Assembly (NCBI RefSeq): GCF_008365315.1
Contig: NZ_CP043506.1
Span: 2,090,001 to 2,154,000, forward strand
Reading direction: 5' to 3'
DNA from: Acetobacter vaccinii
Lineage (GTDB): Bacteria > Pseudomonadota > Alphaproteobacteria > Acetobacterales > Acetobacteraceae
DNA length: 64,000 nucleotides
This document shows, in pieces, positions 29,526 to 40,616 of this stretch. The notes beneath the pieces were generated by a model, which searched no databases, was not told the origin of the DNA, and was given only the letters and a program-made list of their open reading frames with translations. Every line of letters begins with the position of its first letter. Within the stretch, counting starts at the first letter, position 1. Made by a program: the position numbers and the translations under genes.

Positions 29526-30266
29526 ATGACCACCACCTCTCAGAGCAAAGGGGCGAGTGCTGATCTCACTCCGGAAACCACGGCGTTTATCGAGACAGTC
29601 AAGCACGAGGCGGGACGGGCTTTTAACGCATTTCGCACAACTGGCACCATTACCGCCAATGGTACTGTCGGGTTTATTGAACGTGTGCCGGGTCAGGAAC
29701 TGCTTGTTGCAGTCAATTATCCAGGTCCGTTTGAGGTTGATCAACCCTTGAGCGCTCATGTTTTCGATCTTCAGGGCAAGGCTGTGCTGGGCAACCCGCA
29801 GGGGGCAAACCGTTATGCCAGGGTTTTTCGGGAGCAGCCAACTATAACAAGCCTGAGCCATGTCCATTCACCCAGTCTGGGGGCATGGGCGCAAACACAC
29901 CGCAGTTTTCCTATTCATTATGTTCCTGTCCAGCGTTTTCGTCTGAGCCGTGAGCTGCCAGTCTATATTGACCGGCGGCAGGCAGAAGATGATTTCATTC
30001 TGGAAACGCTGTCCCGCACGCCTGAAACACCGGGCATTATCGAGGCTAATGGGGGGGCAACAGTCTGGGGCTGGAAAGGGCTGCGCGATCTGGCTGAGTT
30101 TATTCTGCTGCTCGAAGAGGGCGCGGATATCCAGATCCGTGCGCAGGCTGTTGGCGGTTCGCGGCCATTTGGCCCCGGTGTGCTGCGTCAGCAGTGGACG
30201 ATGAGTGGCCTGTATGACCGTGCGAGAGCCGAGAATCTGCTGACAGCATCCGATCTGCCGAGCTGA
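29526..30266 (+). CDS. Class II aldolase/adducin-family protein with an altered metal site
   Basis: The 246-aa product has the class II aldolase/adducin fold. The first metal pair is present (SLSHVHSPSLGAWAQTH, His-x-His), and the helix region after it (GLRDLAEFILLLEEGADI) fits the family. The segment that normally reads HHG or NHG and supplies the third His instead reads EANGGATVWGWKG, so this His is missing. Zinc binding and aldolase chemistry may be altered or lost. It lies 101 bases after the monooxygenase gene with its own AAGGA site, so it is probably in the same transcription unit. Substrate is unknown. Confidence 0.75.
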   Translation: MTTTSQSKGASADLTPETTAFIETVKHEAGRAFNAFRTTGTITANGTVGFIERVPGQELLVAVNYPGPFEVDQPLSAHVFDLQGKAVLGNPQGANRYARVFREQPTITSLSHVHSPSLGAWAQTHRSFPIHYVPVQRFRLSRELPVYIDRRQAEDDFILETLSRTPETPGIIEANGGATVWGWKGLRDLAEFILLLEEGADIQIRAQAVGGSRPFGPGVLRQQWTMSGLYDRARAENLLTASDLPS

Positions 30267-30431
30267 GAAAACGCACCGTGGATGGGGTGGGGGCACGCAT
30301 CGCGGTGGTGAAAGGGCAGGGTACGGTGGTTCGTGGCAGTGGTCGATAGCACTGCCACATCCCCCGGTATGCCGTAATTTCTTGCAATTTTTGAAAAAAT
30401 GACCCGGTCCGGCCGTGACCACGAGGAAGAC

Positions 30432-32789
30432 ATGACAGTGCGGAAGGCGTCCCGTATACGCAATTACAACACGATTATCGTCCTGGGCCTGGCCTTTGAT
30501 GTAATGACTGTGCCATTTCTGTCAGGGGCGCAGGCTCAGTCTGCTACTCCGGTCGGAGCGGCGGTCAAGTCAGGGGCAAAAAAGGACGCCAGGAAGCCGC
30601 TGCCTGAATCTCAGCAGAGCGAGCAACTGCTTGTGACAGGGCAAAAACTGCGTATTGCAGGGGCCAAGCCTGAGACGCAGGCTGTAACCCGCACGACCTT
30701 GACCCGCCAGCAGATCGAGCAATACACGGGCGGCCTGTCCACGGCGGTAAGCGGTAGCCTCAATTACGTAGGGGGCGTGCACTTTGCAGGCAATGATGGA
30801 ACAGGCATTGCGGAAGGTACCTTTACCATTCGTGGGTTTTCGGGGGACCAAATCGGCTTTACACGCGACGGCGTGCCGTTGAATGACCCGATGTTTCTGA
30901 CCCCGCATGTTGATTTTATGGGCGATCCGGAAAACTACGAGGATGTGCAGGTTATTTACGGGTCACCATCAATCAATGCACCGACGCTGACGGCAAGCGG
31001 CGGGCAGGTCAAGATTGATACCCTTAATCCGTCTGACAAGCCGTCTTTCTTCTATAAGCAGACATTTGGCAATAATGATCTGTTTCGGGAATTCGGTCGG
31101 GTCAATTTTGGCAAGCACGGTGGATTTTCGGGGTGGGTATCGGCCTCCCATACCAGTGGCAGCCTTTGGACAAATAACGGCGGGAGCGAGGCAGCAACCC
31201 GTTACGAAGCTAATCTGCGTTACCAGTGGGGGGAGGAGAACGAGATCAAACTGGTGGCCTCAAGCTACGACATGCAGACTAATGCCTTCAGCTATCCCAC
31301 CTTGGCGCAGTATCAGACGCAGCCTTACGGCACCAATTTTGGGTCACGCGTGTTAACCACCGGGCATGGAACATATGGGGTTGCGGATGTTTCCTCCACC
31401 ACGGCACCGGCACAAGCCCTCAACCGGGCAGATTTTCGTATTCAGACCTTTGGGCTGAACACGCATTTCAAGCTGCATGACAGGGTCAGACTGAACTTTA
31501 CGCCCTATTTTGTGCATGTCGCCAGCGGGATGGCCACATTCGGTGCCATGACATTGCCTGAAGGGTTGGTAAACTCTGACCTGAATGGGGATGGTGACAG
31601 GCTGGATACCACGTCGGTCGGTTTTGGCGTGCTGCCAACCCAGAACAGGGGCGGCTTTACAACCACCGTGGATGCAAAACTGGCGAATTGGGATACTGTT
31701 CAGGTCGGCTTTTGGTACGATCATACCGGTGCCAGCAATCAGATGCCCTTTTTGCGGATTAATGACAACGGGTCACCCCAGGCAACGGATGGGAGCCACC
31801 TTCTGACCGATGCCTCGGGCCGTAAGCTCTATCTGACCAACCAGGATGATGTGATCGAGACTGAGAAAGTCTGGGTGCAGAATGACCTGCGACCCATCCA
31901 GTCATTGGATATTGTCTCGGCTCTGGCATGGCAGCATACGCAAAACAGTGGTCACAACAATGCCGGTTTCTTCACCGGGGAGGAATATGACCGTTCGCAA
32001 GGGTATTACCATCTGCTGCCTAGTGGCTCTATTTCCTACCGGTTGAATGGGCACAACCAGTTTTATTACAACGACACGCTGAACATTCGCCCGCCTGCCA
32101 TTGCCAGCATTTATGGCAATGGCACCCCCAAGGCAGAAACAACCTGGAATCAGGAACTGGGCTGGCGGTATACCAGTCGGCAGGTTTTTGTTGATGCCTC
32201 TGTTTTTCTGGCAAAGTTTAAAAACCGTCAGGTTTCCTACGCGGTTAACAGCGCGGAAACAGCCTACTTTAACGCAGGCAATGTGACATCGCGCGGGGCG
32301 CAGGTTTCCGTTCATGGTAAGCTGCCTTATAATTTCAACTACTTTGCCTCATGGGCCTTTGTGGATGCACGGCAGGCATCCAACTATACCTATAACGGAA
32401 TTGTTGCTCCCACGCGCGACAAGCAGCTTTTCAATACGCCGCAGCACACGCTTGTCGCGGGTCTTGGGTATGATGACGGGAAATTCTATTCCAACTTCCT
32501 GATCCATTATACGTCATCATTCTATGGTGACTTGGCAAATACCCAGAAAATTCCGGGCTATGAAACGTTCGACCTGAACTTTGGCTATCATTTCCATGTT
32601 CCTGTTCGGCATCTGGGCGCCGGTACGGTTTCTCTTAACCTCAATAACATTGCTAATCGCCATTATCTGGGTGGGGTATATTCCGGTACAGTGGACGCAG
32701 CACCGGGGAACAGTTTTTCTGCCAGCCCCACATATATTCGGGGTGCACCGCGCACAGTTTTTGCCAATATTTCGATGGAAATTGAGTAA
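30432..32789 (+). CDS. TonB-dependent outer-membrane receptor (module A)
   Basis: This 785-aa receptor starts at ATG 30432 with GAGGA just upstream. A signal peptide ends near AQAQ. A plug domain follows without an STN domain (TFTIRGFSGDQIGFTRDG, then QVIYGSPSINAPTLTASGG), then the barrel (NLNNIANRHYLGGVYSG). Lacking STN and any adjacent FecI/FecR pair, it should be a pure transporter. It sits within a catabolic gene set, and a relative occupies the same role at 54120-56480. I infer uptake of the organic substrate of the module and not iron. Iron-chelate uptake remains possible. Confidence 0.88.
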   Translation: MTVRKASRIRNYNTIIVLGLAFDVMTVPFLSGAQAQSATPVGAAVKSGAKKDARKPLPESQQSEQLLVTGQKLRIAGAKPETQAVTRTTLTRQQIEQYTGGLSTAVSGSLNYVGGVHFAGNDGTGIAEGTFTIRGFSGDQIGFTRDGVPLNDPMFLTPHVDFMGDPENYEDVQVIYGSPSINAPTLTASGGQVKIDTLNPSDKPSFFYKQTFGNNDLFREFGRVNFGKHGGFSGWVSASHTSGSLWTNNGGSEAATRYEANLRYQWGEENEIKLVASSYDMQTNAFSYPTLAQYQTQPYGTNFGSRVLTTGHGTYGVADVSSTTAPAQALNRADFRIQTFGLNTHFKLHDRVRLNFTPYFVHVASGMATFGAMTLPEGLVNSDLNGDGDRLDTTSVGFGVLPTQNRGGFTTTVDAKLANWDTVQVGFWYDHTGASNQMPFLRINDNGSPQATDGSHLLTDASGRKLYLTNQDDVIETEKVWVQNDLRPIQSLDIVSALAWQHTQNSGHNNAGFFTGEEYDRSQGYYHLLPSGSISYRLNGHNQFYYNDTLNIRPPAIASIYGNGTPKAETTWNQELGWRYTSRQVFVDASVFLAKFKNRQVSYAVNSAETAYFNAGNVTSRGAQVSVHGKLPYNFNYFASWAFVDARQASNYTYNGIVAPTRDKQLFNTPQHTLVAGLGYDDGKFYSNFLIHYTSSFYGDLANTQKIPGYETFDLNFGYHFHVPVRHLGAGTVSLNLNNIANRHYLGGVYSGTVDAAPGNSFSASPTYIRGAPRTVFANISMEIE

Positions 32790-32928
32790 TGATTGCTCAT
32801 TTTCATACAGGAGCCAAAAACTTGGGCATGTATTGCCCATGGTATGGCGGCCGATGTTGTTCCAGCACTCACGACGTCTAATAAAACAAGAACTGTCAGG
32901 CTAAAAGTAAGAGAGGCAGGAGCCCATT

Positions 32929-34551
32929 ATGGTGCGCGATCTGGAACAGACTGAGTATGACTATATTATTATTGGCGGTGGCAGTGCGGGGTCCGTTATT
33001 GCGGCACGGCTCTCGGAGGATGGTAAGAACACGGTACTGCTTCTAGAAGCCGGACCTGATTTTACGCCTGACACAACGCCTGATGACATAACAGATGGCG
33101 TGGATATGACCAGTGCGATCCGCCATGCGGACCGTTATACGTGGACAGAGCTTCAGGCACAGTTTGTAAAAGACACGGCAGAGCGTGCATTTTACGAGCA
33201 GGCCCGCGTGATTGGTGGAGGGTCATCCATCAACGTCATGGCGGCCAATCGTGGTCTGCCGCGTGATTATGATGAGTGGGAGCAGGCAGGAGCAGTCGGG
33301 TGGAACTGGGAAAACCTTCTACCATACTTCAAAAAGCTCGAACATGATCATGATTATGATGGCCCCTTGCATGGCAAGGATGGACCCATCCACATAACTC
33401 GTAATGATTATGCCACTTGGCCCGGTTTTGTTGAGCAGGGCCGTGAGGCTTTGGAGGAACTGGGATATCGCGACATCGGAGATGTGAATGGTGCCTTTGT
33501 CGATGGTTTTTTCAGGCCTGGTATTTCCAGCAAGGATGGCAGGCGCTCATCCGCTGCACTGGCTTATCTAGACGGACAAACGCGTAGCCGACCCAACCTG
33601 CGTATTGTTGGCGAGGCGCAGGTTGAACGCCTTGTTGTTGAGAACGGGCGGGTCGGTTCCGTCATTGCCAGCATCGCGGGCCAGAAGGTGACCATTCCTG
33701 CGCGGGGGGAGGTTGTTCTGACAGCAGGGGCGCTGCATACCCCAGCTATTTTGCTGCGTTCTGGCATTGGGCCAGAGGCAGGGCTGCGTAAGGCTGGCAT
33801 TGCAATCTCCCATGTCAGGGAAGGGGTGGGGCGTAACCTGCGTGACCACCCGGCTCTGAGCCTGACAACTGGTATTCCCCAGAGTCAGGCGCTGGCTAAG
33901 GCGGAGGTGCCTGCTCATTTTCTGGGCCTGCGGTATTCCTCCGGCGTGGATGCGGCGCTGCCGACGGACATGTTTCTGGGGGTTGGGGTGGCCCCTGTGC
34001 CAGCACCTGTGGGGCACCTGATCACCTGGGTCAACAAGTCAGTCTCAACCGGGGAGGTCACTCTTTCGTCCGAGCAGGCATCGGGGCTGGATGTGCGCTT
34101 TAACCTCCTATCTGACCCGAGTGATCGGGAAAGGCTCAAGCGAGGCCTTGAGTTTATTGCAGGTTTGGGGGTAACAGGCGCGCTTGGGCAGGACTGGTAC
34201 GTCCCGCATGTGCATTTTGGGCGTTTGCGCCTTGGGGCAGCAGGCACTGGCGCTGTGCTGCCGCTGCGGGATGTGCTGGCGGATGAAGAGCAGCTTGATG
34301 ACTATTTCCGCAGTGCTGTCAAAGGGCTGTGGCATGCATCAGGCACAGCCCGTCTGGGGCGGCAGGATGATCCTCTGGCTGTGGTGGATAGAAACGCCCG
34401 CCTGATTGGTATTGCCAACCTGCGCGTGGGCGATGCGTCACTTTTTCCGACAATTCCAACAGCCAACACCAACCTTCCGACCATTGCTGTAGCAGAAAAA
34501 GTGGCCGATCTGATCCGGCACACAGCCCAAACCGCAGGAGGGGCCGTATGA
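32929..34551 (+). CDS. GMC-family FAD-dependent alcohol oxidoreductase
   Basis: The 540-aa flavoenzyme starts with the dinucleotide-binding motif DYIIIGGGSAGSVIAARL, with LLLEAGPDF after it. The GMC signatures are ARVIGGGSSINVMAANRG and GEVVLTAGALHTPAILLRSG. The catalytic His is in GLWHASGTARLG and the partner Asn in TANTNLPTIAVAEK. It resembles choline and alcohol dehydrogenases. It should oxidise an alcohol to an aldehyde, and the aldehyde dehydrogenase gene overlaps its stop by 4 bp (ATGA), implying coupled steps. No signal peptide is seen, so the enzyme is cytosolic. Confidence 0.9.
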   Translation: MVRDLEQTEYDYIIIGGGSAGSVIAARLSEDGKNTVLLLEAGPDFTPDTTPDDITDGVDMTSAIRHADRYTWTELQAQFVKDTAERAFYEQARVIGGGSSINVMAANRGLPRDYDEWEQAGAVGWNWENLLPYFKKLEHDHDYDGPLHGKDGPIHITRNDYATWPGFVEQGREALEELGYRDIGDVNGAFVDGFFRPGISSKDGRRSSAALAYLDGQTRSRPNLRIVGEAQVERLVVENGRVGSVIASIAGQKVTIPARGEVVLTAGALHTPAILLRSGIGPEAGLRKAGIAISHVREGVGRNLRDHPALSLTTGIPQSQALAKAEVPAHFLGLRYSSGVDAALPTDMFLGVGVAPVPAPVGHLITWVNKSVSTGEVTLSSEQASGLDVRFNLLSDPSDRERLKRGLEFIAGLGVTGALGQDWYVPHVHFGRLRLGAAGTGAVLPLRDVLADEEQLDDYFRSAVKGLWHASGTARLGRQDDPLAVVDRNARLIGIANLRVGDASLFPTIPTANTNLPTIAVAEKVADLIRHTAQTAGGAV

Positions 34552-35987
34552 ACGCGACACCAGAAAACTCGATCCATCTCCCCATAATTATCGGACATGA
34601 GGAGAGGGATGAAGGTACATTTCTACCCGTTTATGACCCTGCGACTGGCCAAAACATTGGGTCTACTGTTGTGGCCGATGCCGCCATTGTCGATTGGGCC
34701 GTGACACGTGCGGCTCAGGCTTTTCCAGCATGGGCGGCGTCAGAGGGGCAGCGGGTACAGGCATTACAGGCCGCAGCTGCAACCCTTGGGGGGCATGTGG
34801 AGGAATTGGCAGCCTTGCTGGCGCGGGAGACCGGGCATTCCCTCGCGTTTGCCCGGATTGAGGTACAGGCAGTCATTGGTCTGCTTGGTGGTGCTGCGGC
34901 ACGCTCCACCCCTGTGCTGGAGCCAGTGCGATATGGAGCACTGCAAGCCCAGCCAGTGTATGTGCCGTATGGGGTTGTGGCTGCCATTGGCCCGTGGAAT
35001 GTGCCGCTTATCCTCTTGTTCCAAAAAATCGCGGATGCACTTCGGGCCGGGAATACCGTAGTGGCCAAGCCTTCGGAATACACGCCACTGTCCACAGTGC
35101 TGATTGGCAGGCTGATCCGTGGGCATTTTCCAGACGGGGTGTTGAGTATTCTGGCCGGGGGAGCGCAGACAGGCGAGCAGCTTGTAGCGCACCCGCTTGT
35201 CAGCAAGATCAGCTTTACGGGCAGTGTGGCAACAGGGCAGCGTATTCTTGGCAGCGCGGCAGCCCGTGTGGTGCCAGTCACAGCCGAGCTGGGTGGTAAT
35301 GACCCTGCCATTGTGTTTGAGGATGTGAACCCGCAGGATGTTATAGAGCGTCTGTTCTGGGGTAGTTTTTTCAATTCCGGGCAAATATGCTTTGCCATCA
35401 AACGGCTGTATGTTCATGACTCGCTATACGATACCGTGGTTGCAGGCCTTGCAGAGCGTGCCCAGCGCACACGTCTGGGTGGCCCCGCAGACCCAACGGC
35501 AGAGCTGGGACCGCTGACGACTAAGGCGCAGTTCCTTCATATTCAGACGTTGGTGTCAGAAGCCCGTGCACAGGGTGCGATCATTCATTCGGGTGGTGAG
35601 GCATTGGCCGGGCCGGGTTTCTTTTACCCACCGACGATTGTGACAAACCTTGCCGAAGATTCCCGCCTTGTGGCTGAGGAACAGTTTGGGCCAGTTCTGC
35701 CCGTATTGCGCTTTGCTGATACCGAGGACGTTATCCAACGCGCCAACAACACCCGCTATGGGCTTGGTGCCTCGGTCTGGAGTGCTGACACGGCGCGGGC
35801 CGCAGCCGTTGGGGCACAGCTCCGCTCTGGCCTGCTGTGGGTCAATGGGCATGGAAACGTTGTGCCCGGTGCGCCCAAGGCCGGGTTTGGCGCAAGCGGT
35901 CTGGGGGTTGAAGGCGGGCAAAGCGGTTATGAGTCCTATTTGAATATCCGGACCCTTTATGGGCCAGTGCCGGAGACAAACGCATGA
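34548..35987 (+). CDS. Aldehyde dehydrogenase (NAD(P)+-dependent)
   Basis: The 479-aa enzyme contains the family motifs GPWNVPLILLFQKIADAL, the general-base Glu in TAELGGNDPAIVFED (about 260) and the nucleophile Cys in NSGQICFAIKRLY (about 295). It should oxidise the aldehyde made by the overlapping GMC enzyme to an acid. The start overlaps the GMC stop and its own stop overlaps the MFS start, both as ATGA. The substrate cannot be read from sequence. Confidence 0.92.
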   Translation: MNATPENSIHLPIIIGHEERDEGTFLPVYDPATGQNIGSTVVADAAIVDWAVTRAAQAFPAWAASEGQRVQALQAAAATLGGHVEELAALLARETGHSLAFARIEVQAVIGLLGGAAARSTPVLEPVRYGALQAQPVYVPYGVVAAIGPWNVPLILLFQKIADALRAGNTVVAKPSEYTPLSTVLIGRLIRGHFPDGVLSILAGGAQTGEQLVAHPLVSKISFTGSVATGQRILGSAAARVVPVTAELGGNDPAIVFEDVNPQDVIERLFWGSFFNSGQICFAIKRLYVHDSLYDTVVAGLAERAQRTRLGGPADPTAELGPLTTKAQFLHIQTLVSEARAQGAIIHSGGEALAGPGFFYPPTIVTNLAEDSRLVAEEQFGPVLPVLRFADTEDVIQRANNTRYGLGASVWSADTARAAAVGAQLRSGLLWVNGHGNVVPGAPKAGFGASGLGVEGGQSGYESYLNIRTLYGPVPETNA

Positions 35988-37189
35988 ACCGGACATCTCT
36001 GTGGTATTCAGTGCTGGCTCTTGTTTACGGGGTGGCCATTGCAGCCTGCCATGGCAAGACCCTGTCCATGCCTGTTGATATTGCGCATGACTTTGGCATT
36101 TCTGTCGCGCAGGCCAGTTGGGTGGTGTCGTCGGTGGCGTTTGTTGCTGCTGTTGCGGCGCCTGTGGTTGGCTGGCTGGTTGACCGCTGGGGGGAAAGAC
36201 GTTCCCTGGCACAAGGCCTGTTTGTGGCTGCTGTTGCGGGGTTTCTGGTGTCACAGACCAGCCATTTTGGTGTGCTGATAGGCCTGCGTGTGATTGAAGG
36301 CGCTGGGTATATTCTGGTTGTGCTGTCGGCGTTGTCGCTGTTGATCCGGTCTAATCAGGGGCCTCGGCGGGTTCGGGCGCTGGCGCTATGGTCGGTGGCC
36401 TCACCAACGGGTGGGGCGTTGGCCGTGCTGTTTGCCGCACCGCTGGTAGCAGAGGACCGGTGGCGGCTGGTGTTTCAGGCCCATGCTGCCATCCTTGCCA
36501 TAGGGCTGCTGTTTATCCCGTTTGTTCCCCGGCGGGATGGGGCTGTGAAGCGGCCTGATATTCGAATAGGCGCGGTTTTTGGTATTTATCGCAACCGTTC
36601 TGTCATTCGGCTGAGTGTGGCACTAGGTCTGCTGTGCATTCTCGACCTTGGGCTGGCAACAGCGTCGCAGTCCTACTTTATCGCCCGTCGTGGTGTGGCA
36701 CCGGTTCTGATTGGGCAGACCTTTCTGGCCAGTGTTATTCTGATGATTGCGTCCAGCTATGTGTGCGGTCGTGTTTTAAGCCACAAAGGGCGGGAACATC
36801 TGGTGGCTTTGACGGGGTGTGTCATAGCCTCAGTGGGGGGGATTATTGTCTTTCTGCCGTGGGTGGCTGTCCCTGTCGCCCTTGGGGTATCTGTGCTGTC
36901 CAGCGTCGGCAATGGTATCCAGATGGCATGGCTGATTTCGCGCATTCCTCATGTTGCCCCTAGTGAGGATCTGATGGGGTCAACCGGCGGTATTGTCAGC
37001 CAGATGCTTTATATTGGCATGTTTGTCGGGCCGCCGGTTGTGCTGGCGCTCTTGGATGATGCTCCCTTGTTTGTTTTTGCAGCCGTCATTGTTGCCATCA
37101 ACGTCTTGCCACTTGTCTTGGCGCGCGGGATAGGCGGGCAGGGAGAGCAGGGGACGGTTTTTACACAAGGTGTTCCGGCTGAACTATAA
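35984..37189 (+). CDS. MFS permease (module A)
   Basis: The 401-aa inner-membrane transporter has about twelve membrane segments. The motif between helices 2 and 3 is WLVDRWGERRSLAQG. A relative lies in module B at 58097-59290; the two share the second-half pattern NRSVIRL / DSSVIRL and the same length. It is translationally coupled to the aldehyde dehydrogenase gene (ATGA), so it probably imports the substrate that the TonB receptor brings across the outer membrane, or exports a product. A stem-loop pair follows. Confidence 0.85.
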   Translation: MNRTSLWYSVLALVYGVAIAACHGKTLSMPVDIAHDFGISVAQASWVVSSVAFVAAVAAPVVGWLVDRWGERRSLAQGLFVAAVAGFLVSQTSHFGVLIGLRVIEGAGYILVVLSALSLLIRSNQGPRRVRALALWSVASPTGGALAVLFAAPLVAEDRWRLVFQAHAAILAIGLLFIPFVPRRDGAVKRPDIRIGAVFGIYRNRSVIRLSVALGLLCILDLGLATASQSYFIARRGVAPVLIGQTFLASVILMIASSYVCGRVLSHKGREHLVALTGCVIASVGGIIVFLPWVAVPVALGVSVLSSVGNGIQMAWLISRIPHVAPSEDLMGSTGGIVSQMLYIGMFVGPPVVLALLDDAPLFVFAAVIVAINVLPLVLARGIGGQGEQGTVFTQGVPAEL

Positions 37190-37231
37190 AACACGCAGGA
37201 AGTCACACTATGTGGCTTCAAGGAGATGATA

Positions 37232-37292
37232 ATGGCGGCACGTATTCCCATGCAGGAATGTTTGCCGCCATTTCTGCCAAGTTGGCATTTTT
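37232..37292 (+). terminator. Compound stem-loop and terminator after the module A operon
   Basis: ATGGCGGCA (37232-37240) pairs perfectly with TGCCGCCAT (37263-37271), with an inner TATTCC/GGAATG stem. A small TGCCA/TGGCA hairpin (37275-37287) then ends in TTTTT. An ORF could start at 37232 behind AAGGAG, but it encodes nothing recognisable and coincides with the hairpin, so I call the region a terminator. Confidence 0.6.
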
Positions 37293-37441
37293 CTAATCTG
37301 GGCCACATTACCTCTGTGCCAAGTACGAGTTACGTGCACGAAATGTTACCAGCGGACACAGCAACGTGGGCTTGCATGTCCCATTATGGTCCAAGATACG
37401 TTTTTGCAGGTCTATCATTCCCGTTGCGGCTTCCTGCCTGA

Positions 37442-38998
<1,557 letters not shown>

Positions 38999-39018
38999 GC
39001 TGTCGAGCAGGAGTGGCC

Positions 39019-39984
39019 ATGACAGAACTCGTGATCGTTTTTGCCGTCAACGATGGTGTGCAACTGATGGACATTGCAGGTCCGGCAGATGTGTTTGCTG
39101 AGGCCAACACACTGCATGGTAGCCAGTTTTATAAGTCCGTTATTGTCGCACCGCAGAAAATTATTCGCAGTTCGTGTGGATTGACTGTGCAGGCCGATTA
39201 CCTTCTGAATGAAGTTGGCGGCGTAACAATCGATACATTATTGGTCGCAGGTGCGCCCGACGCTGCCCGCCAAGAGCCCGATCCTAGGTATACGGCATGG
39301 CTTTTCCACCATGCCGGTCAGGCACGACGGTTTGGTTCAATATGTGGAGGGGTATTTGCATTAGCTGCCACCGGCCTTTTGGATATGCAAAAAATTGCCG
39401 CGCATTGGGCTGATGTTGAACAGATCCGACAGCGTTTTCCGACTGTGGACGTCAATGCAGATGCCATTGTGGAAGAAGATGGTCCTTTACGCACCGCAGC
39501 AGGTGTTTCCTCCGGGCTGGATCTTGCCCTTGCCTTGGTCCGAGAGGATTTGGGGGAGGGTATAGCGCGTGATGTTGCCCGGCAGCTTGTGCTTTTTTAC
39601 AAGCGGCCAGGAGGGCAGTTGCAATACAGCCGCCAGAAAACACTCTCTCCCGCAGGGCGTTCGGCCCTGCAATCGCTACAACGGCGCATTATGCAGCAGC
39701 CGACGGCGGACTATGGCGTAGAGGTGATGGCGGCTATGGTGCAGTTGGAGCGCCGACAACTCACTCGGCTTTTCACGCAGGAAACCGGTCTGTCTCCTGC
39801 CCAGTGGGTTGAACAGACCCGTCTGGCTGTCGCCCGCACTCTTTTGGAAGAAGGGCGTAGTCCCCCAAAGGTTGTGGCCGCAGATGCGGGTTTTGGGTCT
39901 GTGCGGACACTGCGACGCGTTTTTCAGCGTCATCTGGGGATTACCCCTGCAGAATATAGAAAACGCTTTGGGAAGTTGGTCTAA
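39019..39984 (+). CDS. GlxA-family AraC-type transcriptional regulator
   Basis: The 321-aa protein joins an N-terminal DJ-1/PfpI-like domain (residues 1-175, VIVFAVNDGVQLMDIAGP, with the nucleophile-elbow Cys in FGSICGGVFALAATG) to a C-terminal AraC double helix-turn-helix (LTRLFTQETGLSPAQWVE, then FGSVRTLRRVFQRHLGIT). This is the GlxA/CdhR arrangement seen in regulators of amine and amino-acid catabolism. AGGAG precedes the ATG at 39019. It is 20 bp downstream of the CoA-transferase gene and probably controls module A. Confidence 0.9.
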   Translation: MTELVIVFAVNDGVQLMDIAGPADVFAEANTLHGSQFYKSVIVAPQKIIRSSCGLTVQADYLLNEVGGVTIDTLLVAGAPDAARQEPDPRYTAWLFHHAGQARRFGSICGGVFALAATGLLDMQKIAAHWADVEQIRQRFPTVDVNADAIVEEDGPLRTAAGVSSGLDLALALVREDLGEGIARDVARQLVLFYKRPGGQLQYSRQKTLSPAGRSALQSLQRRIMQQPTADYGVEVMAAMVQLERRQLTRLFTQETGLSPAQWVEQTRLAVARTLLEEGRSPPKVVAADAGFGSVRTLRRVFQRHLGITPAEYRKRFGKLV

Positions 39985-40139
39985 AAGCTCGACTGAAAAA
40001 GAATAAAATTATGCATCAAGTGGAAGACTGGATGGCGAGAAATGGCTGTCAGAGTTTTAGATGGGCAAGGTAGCCTCCAGGTCATGCTGAAGGACTGAAA
40101 TATCACCTGCGACACGTTTGATGTGTAGGAGGACATATC

Positions 40140-40580
40140 CTACTCTAGTTTCTTCTGAGTATCCTTTAAGTCTGTTGTGAGTTGAGAAATATAATGAAGA
40201 TTAAGACTTGTCAGGCATGACAGTCTACGAATTTCATGCGCGGTAGCATTGGCATGGCCCATAAGTGACATTGAAAATGCGCAGTATTTATATTTATAGG
40301 TCTCAAACTCTTTGTTGCTTATCGGCATATATCTTCTGGAATCTTTTTTGAAATACTCTTCCTCAAACCAGGTATCCAACATCTTGGGTTCCTTCTTTTC
40401 TATTTGAAAAAGGAGATGCTCACTGGCTTTAAATTTATTTTGTGCACACATGCTGACATCTGATAACGATTGAAACTGGCGATAACAGGCCTGAGACAAG
40501 TCATTTGTGCTGGGTTCTGCATAAACAGAGAGAGGAACTAACGAGAGAAAAAAAACTGTTGGAGGGAATATTTTCAGCAT
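40140..40580 (-). CDS. Small exported protein, LprI/DUF1311-like (paralogue 1)
   Basis: The 146-aa product has a signal peptide (FFLSLVPLSVYA) and four conserved Cys (QACYRQF, VSMCAQN, KYKYCAFSMSLMG, RRLSCLTSLNLHYISQL). The last block resembles the Cys...GG/GS...C-x-L/T-x-L pattern of LprI lysozyme-inhibitor-like proteins (DUF1311). It is 36 bp downstream of a paralogue on the same strand. Both genes are distinctly AT-rich for this genome, suggesting transfer. The role is inferred only from family resemblance. Confidence 0.62.
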   Translation of the reverse strand: MLKIFPPTVFFLSLVPLSVYAEPSTNDLSQACYRQFQSLSDVSMCAQNKFKASEHLLFQIEKKEPKMLDTWFEEEYFKKDSRRYMPISNKEFETYKYKYCAFSMSLMGHANATAHEIRRLSCLTSLNLHYISQLTTDLKDTQKKLE

Positions 40581-40616
40581 TAAATTTTTTCCATAATTTA
40601 TGAAGTAATTAAAAAA

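Noticed and set aside
37232..37441. Small ORF with a good ribosome-binding site between the MFS and CoA-transferase genes
   Set aside because: The 70-codon product has no recognisable family. Its first codons coincide with a strong hairpin, so an untranslated structure explains the bases better.
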